Of a stretch of DNA of 64,000 bases, positions 11,404 to 22,700 are shown one piece after another. The notes under the pieces were generated by a model that worked only from the letters and a program-made list of their open reading frames with translations, was not told where the DNA came from and searched no databases. Where the stretch lies: positions 6,324,001 through 6,388,000 of the forward strand of contig JANTQA010000033.1 in the NCBI GenBank assembly GCA_027625915.1. The letters run 5' to 3'. Numbering within the stretch: the stretch's first letter is position 1; each line of letters opens with the position of its first letter. Position numbers and translations under genes: made by a program. The stretch is from Anaeramoeba flamelloides (Eukaryota; Metamonada; Anaeramoebidae).

Positions 11404-11496
11404 TATTTTTCGAGTTATTGCCCAAAATAGTTTTGAAAAACCACTATTGAAAAATTTGTATATAAAAATCGATTTTGGGCAATATCTCGAAAAATA
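11404..11496. repeat. Inverted repeat, 25-bp arms
   Basis: TATTTTTCGAGTTATTGCCC at 11404 and its near-perfect reverse complement ending at 11496 are separated by a 43-bp AT-rich loop. It resembles the terminal part of a small foldback element, but no target duplication was found. Confidence 0.6.
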
Positions 11497-13400
11497 GACG
11501 TACTAGATACTTCTAAACACCAAAAATCGAAATTTAAGAAAATTTTGAATTTGTTGAACAATAAAAAAAAATTTAATCCCAGTTTTATATTTACTCTTGT
11601 GCTTAACTATTGAAAAATTCCAAAAATTGAATTTCAAAATGAACTTTTTAAAAACAATAATTAATTTCTGAAATTGGAATTAAATGTTAGTTTGGTATTA
11701 TAACATTCATTTTAGTGTTTTGTTTTCCAATTTGAAGATATAGTATTTTTTTTTTTTTTTTTTTTTTTTGAATTTTGTCAGTAAATGCACTTGAAGATTT
11801 TTTTTTTTTGATTAGGAGTTTCAAAATTCTCGATACACAAGGTTCATTTTTATGTGGTGTTTTTTTTTTTTTTTTTTTGTTTCCCTTGAAAATCAATTTC
11901 AACACGACAAGAATAACACAATCCATACAAACACTTTCAAGACTTTTTGGAACTTCCAGACTCGCGGTCTGCAAGATTTCAAATTCTTATATTCAATCAT
12001 ATTTTTTCAAATTTCAAATACTTGATACAAACTTTTCTTATACAAAAAAGGGTAAAAAATAATAAAATTAACAAAAGATAAACATTATGAATTTAATTGA
12101 AATTTTTAAAAAGTTATCTCAAAGAAAAATATTTGTTAACTTTCAATAATCTGAAACCCTTTTTGTGAAAACTTGAAAAGTGGAAAGTTGTATAAATTAC
12201 ATGTTTTTATAAGTTTTCATAGTAAAAACTTTTAAATTAAAAATTGTTGAAAATTGATCTTGTAATTTCAATCAAAATTTTGAACAATTTTAAAATAATA
12301 AAGTGTTGTCAAGTTTAAAAAGTAACTGCAATTTTTGTGCTATTCTTATAGTGAAGGTCTTATAAATTTTTACAGTTGGGCTGGAACGGGTGTAGCAATT
12401 ATTACAAAGGGGTTGTGATTTTGGCTTATTTTAATTTGGTTCTTTTTGTTTTTCATTGAATTAAATGTCCCCATCATGGATAAGATGAGAGTGTTTACTC
12501 TATTTGTTTTTGGAACAACACAATCCAAACCAAATGCACCTCATATTATTTTGTACTTTTTTGAAAAAATTTTTTTTGATTGGATCCTTTCTCTCAAATT
12601 CCAATTTGTTGTCTAAAGACAAATTTGGTTGAGGTTGTAGTGTGGAAATACTTTGAAAATTTTCAAATGAAAGGATCTTTTGGAAATTCTATTTGGAAAA
12701 ATTTGTCAGTTTTTGAATAAAAATTTTAAAACAATATTTGTTGGTTGAGAAAAAAGTAGATCTTACCCTTTTTGGAAAGGGGAATTTTAGTGGATTTAAT
12801 ACAATACCAAACCAATTATCATGCCTTTATTCAAAAACTTTTTGTTTTAAAATAACAAACGCATCATCTTATATGTTGTTTCAGTAACCCATGTTGACGT
12901 TTTTGTTTGTTTGTTGTTGTGGTTTTCAAAATTTTTTGTGTTGTTTTTGGAAATAACTGTTGTTTTTTTAGCAGTTCAGTAAAACTTTGTACTTTCCAAA
13001 CCAAATAGTATTTACATGAGATCATTTTGGGAAATCATTTTTCGACAACTATATAAGTCCAAATTCCCTATTTTTGAACTAACTCAATCAAATACAAACA
13101 AACTTGTCACCAAAGACCATAATCTACAAATCTATCATTTTGGTTGATTAAAAAACAACAACAAAAAAGAGACCAAGCTTTTATGAAAAACTCAATTGTA
13201 GTTCTCTAAATGTGTAAAAATGTTTTCAAAAATTTGCTTGTTTTGTTGGAAAAAGCTATTAATAAAAAATTTCACTTGTTTTTCAATTTTTACCTTTAAC
13301 CATTTGCCTTAAAATAATCTCTTGTAATTGGTGAAATTTTATTTATTTACTTCGTTCAATTTTGTGATATTTCTCGACATTCAAAATAAAGAAAGATATA

Positions 13401-14144
13401 CTGTTAAGGACTACGTTTTTAGACGAAAACGATAAAATAATGGATAAAATCACCCTTGAATAAGTTATGTAATACAAGTAATATTTTTCCAAAGGAGAAT
13501 TTCTTTTAGAAAAAATGTGAAATTTTCACAATTTTCACAATTTTCACAATTTTTACCTTGAAAGATCATGCTAAATTTTGATTTTAATATTTTAGTATTT
13601 CCATTTCAACTTTCCGAACTCACACTATTTTCAAGAGCTGTTCTACATCTTTTTTAAATTTACTTTTACAAGCTTGAAATGTTCCAAAATTTGAAATGCA
13701 CTTGATTATCCCCAAAAGCCATTTTTTGCAATTATTTTTTTTGTTATTTTCAATTTTCCTTTTCATTGAAAAACAAAGAAAAATAGTCTTTATGAAAAAG
13801 TAAAAATGACAAAAAATGTTTTTTTTTTTTTTCTGTCCAATTTCTTCGGTGTGAAAATTCTTTTTGAGAAGCGAAAGTGAAATAACACAATTACTCGACC
13901 CCCTTAAGGGTGGGAACGTAGTCCTTAATTGTAAAATAAAAAGATCAAAATTTTCATTAAGCTTTCCTAAAAACACATTCCAATAATTAAAATAAATCAT
14001 CAAAGTATCTCTTTCGACAAAGGTAAATTAATTATTTAAGCTGTTTTTAAGAATTAATAAATTTGAAATAGTTACTTTAGTTTTCAACAATTTTTTTTGG
14101 AAAGATGAAGGTAAATTTTGTTCCCTTTATTTTTTAACAAATAG
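13401..14144. mobile_element. M1 family element, copy E, split by an insertion at TTAA
   Basis: TA flanks at 13399-13400 and 14145-14146. The first seven bases, CTGTTAA, are separated from the rest (TTAATTGTAAAATAAAAAG onward at 13925) by the 517-bp element described separately. Removing the insert and one TTAA leaves a normal M1 copy of about 220 bp, so the nesting order is clear. Confidence 0.75.
13408..13924. mobile_element. 517-bp element flanked by a TTAA duplication (piggyBac-type target)
   Basis: TTAA lies at 13404-13407 and 13925-13928. The terminal inverted repeats begin GGACTACGTT on each strand, and the right end continues inward through CCCACCCTTAAGGGGG. No transposase frame is present, so it is a non-autonomous element. 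TTAA target choice is the hallmark of the piggyBac superfamily; that assignment rests only on the target site. Confidence 0.7.
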
Positions 14145-14854
14145 TAATCTTTTCAATAGGGTATTTTAATATTTTACCAGGTTTTCATGAAATAATGATC
14201 TCTTATTGAAATATACATTAGTATTTCAAGAAGAAAAGATCAAGTTTTATTTCTCAAAAAATAAAAGACAATTCTTCGACAAACTTTAATTTTATTTTTA
14301 AAAGCTTTTCGGAAGAATAATTTTACCTTCTTTATTTCTGAAAAAAAATTTCAAGAATATCACCAAGATCAAAACAAAGACAGACAAACAAAAGATAATA
14401 AAATTGCCTCCATGATCTTTAAAAGAGTAAAGAAAAATCTAAAATTTACATTTAGTTTTGAAGAAACTTCTAAATTCGAAAACGATACTCTTTTTACAGG
14501 AGCCTGAATAAGTTCTTGAATTGAGAGATTTTTTTCTTTCAATAGAATCAATATTTTGTTCTCGAAAATAATTTATGAATATCATTTATTCATTTTTTCA
14601 TCTCTTTTTCGAAATAAAAATTCTAAATTACCTTTTTGCAATTTTTAGTCACAAACCCAAAACCACATTAAAACCATTACCACCAACACACAGCAACCCA
14701 CAAAACCAATTCAATAAATCGACTAATTTTTTTGAAAAACTTTTTTTTTTCCAAAAACCATTTTGGAAATCACAATAAAAAAAAAACAAAAAGGATTACA
14801 CCATATTTTTTCCAAAAAAATAAAACATACAACCGGAACTAATTAAGATTTTTT

Positions 14855-17694
14855 ATGGAATTAACCAAAACACTTACCATTTTTCAAAAATTTTTACCAA
14901 AACAAAAATCGGAATCTTTTCAGGAATTATACCACAAATTGTCAACAGAATATGAGGGGTTAAGCAAAACCATTTCGCCACTCCAACTTATCCAGATTTT
15001 TTCGTCACTCTCTCTTTTCAACTTCACAGAAGCACAGCGTGCCACAAAGGAAGAAATCAAATTACAACAGAAAAGATTAGAAAGAAATCAAAAGAAACGA
15101 GACGAAACACACGAAAAGGACGAATCGCATGAGCTGGTTTTAATAATGTACAAATTGGGGAAATTTTTAAAAACCTTTTGTGTTGTAGAGAAAGAATATT
15201 ACCAAGGAAGGATCAACAATCAATTGAATAAAAAAAAAAAAAAAAAAAGAAAAAGATCGCTCTCTGCTTCTTTGAAAAACAATGAGAAGTTGACTTTAGA
15301 TTTAAAGTATTTAAAGCTAAAACAGAAATCGACAAAGTTGGTTGAAAAAATCAAATCTATTCTTTCAAAAAGCCTTCGAGATCAAAAAAATCGAAGAAAA
15401 ACTGAAAAAAAGAAACACGATCTGGACAAAATGAATCAAACAAAACAATTTTTGGAAAAAAAAAACATGCAAAGCGAAAATCCATTCCAATTCAATCAAA
15501 AAAAGCCTTCAAGTAATCACAAAGCAAATGAAAAGCAAAACCATGATTCATTAAAAGAGAAAGATCTGAAAAAAAAAAAAAACAAACAAAAAAAGAAAAC
15601 CAAATCTAATAAAAAACAAACAAATAATAACAAACAAAAACAAAAGCAAAAGCACAAACACACACATAAGCACAGCCACAGCCACGGCCACAGCCACAGG
15701 CACACACAAAGGGATCAAGTGAATAAGAAAGTCAATGATAACAAAACTAAAAATAGAAACAAGAACAAGAGAAAGAATAACAACAACAACAACGATGACA
15801 ACGACAACGACAACAACAACAACAACAACAATACCAAAAAGAAAAACAAAAAGAAAAACAACAATAAAAACAACGGTGAGAGACAAAATAGGCAAATAAA
15901 AGAGCAAAACAGAGAACAAAATTTATATTTTTTAAGCGATTTATTACTCGACCTCGAACATCTAATGGATATTCGTTTGGAAATGTTATCATTTTATAAA
16001 AAATTAGCTAAGCTTTCCGAATTAATAGTTTGGAACGTTGACTATAAAGCAATTTTAAATAAATTAACGAGTACCTGTTATAAGTTTTTTGGAAAAATTA
16101 AACACACTTTAATATTAAAAATGGAAGAAAACTGTATATTTGAAATTGGGATCATGATAAATTTGTTTGCAGTTCAATATTTATTTAATAAATTTGATTT
16201 ATTGACAACACTATTAGCAATGTTTAACACAAAGGAATTAATTATAAAATGGAAATCAAAATTAAATGAGCCAACAAAGTCTTTCAAATTGGATCCCCGA
16301 ATTAAAGGCTTACATGCTAGTAACGAAGACAACAATAATAAAAGCCATAAGAATAAGAACAAAAATAAGAAGAATAATAATTATAATTATAATTTTTATT
16401 TAAATTACGAAAATAATAAAAATAACAATAATAATTCTGATTCTGATACTGATTCTGATACTGATACTGATACTGATTATGATTCCGACTCTGATTCCGA
16501 CTTCAATTTAGATTCTAATTATTCACAAAATTCAAGAAAGAAAAAAAGAAAAAAAAAAATTGAAAAAAAAATGAAAAAAAAACGAAAAAAAAAAAAAAAA
16601 AAAAAAAAAATTAGAAATATAATTACCAAAAAAAAAAATAGAAAAAGAATTAGTTCTCAGATCAAAAAAACAGCCATTCAAACCGATGAAAATGAAAATT
16701 ATACATTGGTTGACTGGTGCTCAGAATTTTATGAGTCCCTAGTAAACAAGATTTCAATTTATTATATAACGGGCTTAAGGAAATCTTATAATAATTCGAA
16801 TTTTGATCGTGACAGCTGGATGAAACAGCAAAAGGATCGAACAGATATTTTTTTAAATTTTAATACCTTTTTCACGAGAAACGGCGCCTATTGGATCGCG
16901 CTAATTTTAAACGATGTCGACGAAAATAATATAAACACCAATAAATTGCGCAATGGTTACAATTGCCACAAACAAAAGGAAATAAAAAACCGCAATTCCC
17001 TTTATAGAAAGGTTTATAAAAACCACACATTAAGCGAGACAGACGAATCAATCAGCGGAAGAGAAATTCAAGAAGGATCATCAGTTGAAAACGATGATTT
17101 TGATGGCGATAATGACGATATGGAATATGAATATGATTATGATTATGGCAAATCCATTGGATTTGGCAATGGCACTGAAATTGAGAGACACCAGAATAAA
17201 AATTACAAGTACAATTACAATTATAATGACAATGACAATGAAGGCGAAGGCGAAGGTGAAGGTGAAGGTGAAAATGAAGATGAAGACGAAAATTTATCAA
17301 AATCTAAAATTAAAATCTTATTCGAAGACGATTTAAAAAATTCAAAAAAAATCAATAGGGAACGATCTTTCCGATCCAAAATTACTCAAAAACACTTTTG
17401 TATTTTTTCTTTCCCTACAGAATCCAGATACTCAAATAAAGATTACCCGATAATGGTTAACTTGCTTAACGAATCAATCACTAAGCTAAGAAAGTATGAT
17501 AAGCCAATATATCATTATGATAAGAAACGCTCAATGACATTATGGTTTGCACAGGTGGAATTAAACATAACTTTAATTGTTGAATTTAAAAAAAAAAAAA
17601 AAAATAAGGATAAAAATACTTTAAATTTTATTTCCAAAACCATACAACAATTAAGGAACATCAATTTATATAAAAGATTTGTTAATAATGATTA

Positions 17695-17695
<1 letters not shown>
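14855..17695 (+). CDS. KICSTOR subunit KICS2 (C12orf66)-like protein with large low-complexity insertions
   Basis: In animals KICS2 is part of KICSTOR, which tethers GATOR1 to lysosomes and restrains mTORC1 when nutrients fall. Four blocks resemble the human protein in order: residues 43-125 (LIQIFSSLSLFNFTEAQ, then LGKFLKTFCVVEKEYY); 356-470 (HLMDIRLEMLSFYKKLAKLS, then HTLILKMEENCIFEIG); 615-700 (TLVDWCSEFYESLVNKIS, ISIYYITGLRK, WIALILND); and 848-946 (TESRYSNKDYP, FAQVELNITLIVEFKKKK, FISKTIQQLRN). Between them lie Lys-rich, His-rich (HKHSHSHGHSHRH), Asn-rich and Asp/Ser/Thr-rich runs, so the protein is 946 residues against roughly 445 in human. One uninterrupted reading frame with no intron; ATG at 14855, stop TAA. 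Long A runs encode polylysine. The assignment comes from remembered sequence similarity, not a search; no catalytic residues exist to test. Confidence 0.68.
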
Positions 17696-17729
<34 letters not shown>

Positions 17730-17755
17730 CATGTGTGTGTATGTATGTATGTGTA
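17695..17755. repeat. TA/TG microsatellite
   Basis: A TA tract passes into a GT tract and then TATG units, starting at the last base of the KICS2-like stop codon. It lies in the 3' untranslated region or spacer. Confidence 0.9.
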
Positions 17756-17970
17756 TTAATCAATATCTTTATCACTATTTACACCATATTTATCTCGTTA
17801 TTTATTTTTATAAATAAATATTTATCTTTCGATCATATAACATGAAATTTTTTTTAACATTTTTCCGAGTATTTTCGAATTGAAAATACAAATTAACATT
17901 TCAAATATTTCCATTTTAAAATTTTATTAATTTTTAATTTTTTTTTATTTCTGAAATTAAAAAAAATCTA

Positions 17971-18000
17971 TGCACTCTACGGCACTCTACGACACTTGGC
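17971..18000. repeat. Short dispersed repeat with GGCACTCTACG core
   Basis: The tandem TGCACTCTAC / GGCACTCTAC is followed by GACACTTGGC. The reverse complement of 31781-31800 matches 17981-18000 at 18 of 20 bases. A third, shuffled version lies at 18467-18516. The flanks are AT-rich and similar, suggesting a diverged element end. Confidence 0.55.
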
Positions 18001-18460
18001 GGAATTTAGCAACACTTCACGAATTCCTAAATTTTTGGAAATTTTTAATAAAGAGTCATAATTTTCTTTATCTTTAACTAATGACAAAATACATACTGCT
18101 TCTTTATTCACATAATATCAAATATATTATTTTCGGTATTTTTGTTACTTTGAATTAATTCTTGAATCCTAATTGTTATTAGATTTTCTTTATAGAATAG
18201 ACAGTCACATAAAAAATGATTAAAATCTTCATCTCTTTCAAATTAAAATATTTTTACATAAATTGCAGAATTTTGTTTTTAATTTTATTCTTATCTTAAA
18301 TACAAGAATATCTGTTTCAGTGATTTGTGAAATTTTCTATTTTCAATGCGGAAGTTGAACCTTTCCATTTTAAACTATTTTTTGTCCTTATGTTTTTTTT
18401 AATTTCAGAAAACAAAATATTATTTATTAAATTTTCTAATTTTTACTCAAATTAAAAAAA

Positions 18461-18520
18461 AAAATATGCACTCTGTGACCCTCTATGGAAATTAAAAACA
18501 CTTAACGGCACTCTACGAGA
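18461..18520. repeat. Second copy of the GCACTCTACG repeat
   Basis: ATGCACTCTGTGACCCTCTA at the left and CGGCACTCTACGAG at the right repeat the motif seen at 17971-18000, with extra AT-rich sequence between. Confidence 0.5.
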
Positions 18521-19518
18521 TGACTGTTTATTTATATTATTATTATGCCTAATAATTTTCAATACTCTTGACCTTTCCATTCAAAAATATTTATTCTTAG
18601 AGTTCTTCTTAATTAATTAAGATTTGTATCTAATTATTTTAACATGTCTACTTTCACTGATAAAATTTTCATTATTATTTTCAAAAATTTTAAATTTTTT
18701 GATATGTGTTAAAAGTCCAAGAATTGTTTATTTTATTTTTGAGTTTAAATCTTCTTTTATAAATTGAGATTCCAACTTGGTATTTGTTTGTTTATTCTTC
18801 AGTTTTTTTAAATTATTCTTGGAGAATGTGGATTAATTTTTAAAACTTTTTTTGACATTTTTTATTTATCCAATAATTTAATTCTTTGTAATCTTTAATG
18901 GTTAAAATAAAAATTATCAATTCATAAAATAATTAACTATTGTGTATCGATTTGATCATTTATTATTTTACTCATTAACTGATTTTTCTTCTTTAAAAAT
19001 TGAAAATTTATTAAATTGGAATTTCTTTTAAAAGATTAGAAAACGACAAAAATAACTTCTCCTTTCTTAATAGCTTATTTTTTAGTGACCGTTTTGAACA
19101 ATATTTAAGAAGAAAACAATACATTTTTTTAAAATTAAAATTTCATTTTATTGTTGATTCTGATCCCTATTTACTCCAAAATTACAGGAAATTTACTATT
19201 TGTTTAAATAAATTGATTTATTAGAGATTATTTAGATAACAAAAAAATTAATAAGAAGACAAAATATTATTTTGTAAGTTACCTGTTAAAAAAAAAACAT
19301 CCCGAAATTCAAATTATTGCTTGAAAAATGAAAAAAAAAAAAAAAGTTGCTAAAATCTTATTATTTGTATTCTGAATTTGTCAAATTTCTTTTTAAAATC
19401 GGATTTTTACATTTTAATAATGTTTTTTTTTTTTTTTTTTACTTTTGTCCTAAAATCTCGTTATGTATAATAATATATTTTACTTATGAAAGATTATTGT
19501 ATAAATATTAGATAAAGA

Positions 19519-19560
19519 TAAAGAAAAAGAAAAAGAAAAAGAAAAAGAAAAAGAAAAAAG
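19519..19560 (+). repeat. AAAAAG microsatellite
   Basis: Six or more hexamer units of AAAAAG lie downstream of the 1893-residue gene's stop codon, on the far side of its 3' end. Confidence 0.9.
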
Positions 19561-19796
19561 ATAAGAAGGGAATGGGGAGCAATGAAAAGAAACTATTATT
19601 TATTTATTTATTATTGAACATTTTTTCATATAAAAAACAAAATAACATTTTATTAAGTTTTACTCAGGTTTTGATTTTTTTTTATTTTTATTTTTTTTTT
19701 TTTCCTTTTTCAAATTGTAAAAGCATGACAAAAACAAAAACAAAAACAAAACTAAGAAAAGGCAATAATCAGTAATAATTGTTATATTGATTATAA

Positions 19797-22700
19797 TTAA
19801 TATTTTTTTTGGAATTGAGAAAGTTTTTTTATTAGCAATGTACTAATTTTCGAACTTTCTAATAAAACTCTGTAAATATGTTTGGAATCTCCAAAAATTT
19901 TTACAATTTTTGGATTTGAATTACTTTGGATGAATTGCGACTTTTTTGTTATTATAAGTTTTTTTGATTTGCTTTCATATTTGAAATAAACCGATTCATT
20001 ACCAACTATTAATGAAGCGCTTTGATTATCAAAATCTGTTCTTAAAATTTTCACATTGAATGTATTAGTTCTATTACTGGAAATCATCCTTTCTGTGGAT
20101 TCGGATATGCGTTGATGATGTATAATATTTGTTGCAGAAGCAAGAATAAGTTTATCTAATAATTGATTATTGCTTTGAAAATTTAAGGGGAGTTGCTCTT
20201 GATTAGAACTTTTTTCCGAATTCTCATTTTTAAAAAACGTATTTATAAAATTATTTAGTTCTTCTTGTTTAACAATAATTTTTATATTTTCTTTTTTCAA
20301 CTTGGTTACAAATACATGATTTTGTTGAACTCTATTATTATTATTATTATTAATATTATTAATATTATTATTTGCAAACAAGATAGAATAAATTCTTTTT
20401 TGTTGATTTTGTGGTTGATTGCTTTTAGTTTTTAAGAAAATTTGTTGATTAACATTTCTTATTACACCAGGATACCATTTTTTGTTTTTTTCATAAAGCC
20501 AATGTATTTCAAAATTAATTGTTTGTTTGCTTTTATTTAATTTATTTTCATTTCCCATTTCTTCTCCCTTTTTCTTAATCTGATTTGAATTATCATTATT
20601 ATTTTTTCTTCCTTGGATATTTTGATTTGATGAATTAAAATCTAATAAAGATTTTCTTTTAATTCTTCTTTTCTTTTGATATTTTTCAAAAGATTTTCTA
20701 ATTTGTGTTTGTAATTTATTAAATTTATTTAATAATTCTTTACATCTTTGTAATGATTCAAGTTGAATTATAATATTTAATTTTTTTTCAAGATCAACAA
20801 TTTTTAATTGCTTTTTTTTTATATAATAAATTTGTATTTCATCCAATTTATCTAATAAAATTAAATTTTTAGAATAGCCAATTAATGTTAAGGCTCTTTG
20901 TTCAGTATCAAAATTTAGGGACCCATCTTTGGAATGAGATTCTTTATTATTTGGAATAAATATTACTTTAAAATTATTTTCCTGATCTATTAAACTCTTT
21001 ATATCTGGTTCAGAATTAAGATCGACAATTTGGAAAAGTTTTCTTGATTTTTTATTTTTTTGATCATTTAAAAAGACATTATTTTTATTTCCCTTATTCT
21101 TATCAATATTGTAGTTATCATTACCAACACTGTTATTATTATTGACATTGTTGTTCATTTTCAATAAAAATGATTGTTTATAATAAAAAAACATTTTGAA
21201 AAATTCCTGTAATAGTTGAAAATCAGCAAATTTTAATAGCATTGTGTATTTTATTTCATTTTCATAATTATCCCCAGTGCCCATTTTCTCTTCTTCATTC
21301 GCTGATTTCTCCACCCCATCTTCATCATCACCACTTCCTTCAAAAAAATCAAGTTGGCAAATTAAATTATTAATTGAATCATAAGTATTTAAAAACAGTT
21401 TATTATACTCCAATATCAATAAACTATCCAAATGTATTATTTTAATATATTCTTTATTTAATTTTATAGTAATCCTTTTTTCAACTATACAGAAATTTTC
21501 ATCAATAAAATCAACTATGAAATAATTTCCAATCGGAGAAGAAATTTTAAAATCATTATTATAAAGTTCTTTAAATTTATTATATTTATATAAAAACCCT
21601 TGCCTTCTTTTAGGTGAATTAAAATAAATAACCCAATTAGTATTTTCAAAATTTAAATAGATTAAAGAACTATAAACTGGACATAATTCAATTTTAATCT
21701 CGTTTAAACAACAAATTATCTTATCGCTTTGCTTTCCATTATTAATACCTCTTTGCGAATAAGAATGTATTAATAAATATTGTCTGGATAATAACAATAA
21801 CCCCTCTAAATCGTTATATTGGAATTTATCATTTACAAATCTGATTTGATAAGAAATCCATTTTTTATTTTTAAAAAGATTATAATTATTTATATTTGAA
21901 TCGCCATTAAAATTATAATTCCTATTTTTCCAATTATTGATAAGCATATTATTCATATTAACATTATGATTATTATTATTTGTCATTATATTTTGTTTAT
22001 TAATTGTTTCATAAAATGGTTTGTTGAATATTTTTTCAAGAACAATTTTTTTTTTACATATTAAATTCCAATTTTTAAAAAAATCAAGAGAATCCTTTTC
22101 ATTTGGGAATTCAATGGTAATTTTTGAATTATTATTCCAAATTAAAAAACATATACATTTATTTTTTTTCGATTTTTCAACAATACAATATTCTGAATTA
22201 AAATATTTTATTGGTGTTAATTCCAATGATTTGATATCATTTAATAAATCATCAATATTATTATCTTTTTCTTCTACAGCCAGGTCACTCTCACTCCCAC
22301 TTCCACTCCCACTTCCACCACCGCTGTCACTCTCACTCTCACTCCCACTCCCACTCCCACTCCCACTGCGACTCCCGTATAATTTATCATTTGGTCCAAA
22401 ATTTATAGAATTTTCAAAACATTTTTTGTTTTTATGATTATTTGTATAATCATTAATTATTGTCAATCTTTGATTTGTGATTAATAAAATACAATCTTTT
22501 TTTTTATTGTAATTATTTTTATTAATAATCGTTCCAACAAATCTATTCATAGGTGATCCATATGAGTGGGAAATCCAACGTTCTTGATAATTTATAAATG
22601 AAGTTTCAAAATCCTTGGATTCGAAATAATTATCAAATTTCAAATAAATTGAACCCAAATTATTGCCCAACTCAAATTTGATTAATTCCTTTTCTTCAGT

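Larger units (their letters stand above)
9595..14854. other. Gene-free block between the divergent amylase and KICS2-like genes
   Basis: Both 5' ends face this 5.3 kb block, so it must contain the promoters of both genes, but I see no motif that I can assign. It holds M1 copies at 9916-10134 and 13401-14144, a fragment related to the Tc1-like element at 59139-59617, and a short inverted repeat at 11404-11496. The stretch 12350-13150 is less AT-rich than its surroundings but has no sustained frame. Open frames on both strands are short and unlike any protein I know. Confidence 0.55.
17696..19796. other. Spacer between two convergent genes
   Basis: Two genes end facing each other here, so it holds both 3' untranslated regions; AATAAA-like signals occur on both strands but are too common in this DNA to assign. 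It also contains two diverged copies of a GC-richer repeat (near 17971 and 18461), an AAAAAG microsatellite, and no credible coding sequence. Confidence 0.6.

Noticed and set aside
13620-14003. 127-residue minus-strand frame
   Set aside because: It crosses the boundary between the TTAA-flanked element and the M1 arm, so it cannot be an ancestral gene.
15517-15992. Minus-strand frames rich in Cys, Val, Leu and Phe opposite the KICS2-like gene
   Set aside because: Shadows of the Asn/Lys/His repeat codons on the plus strand.
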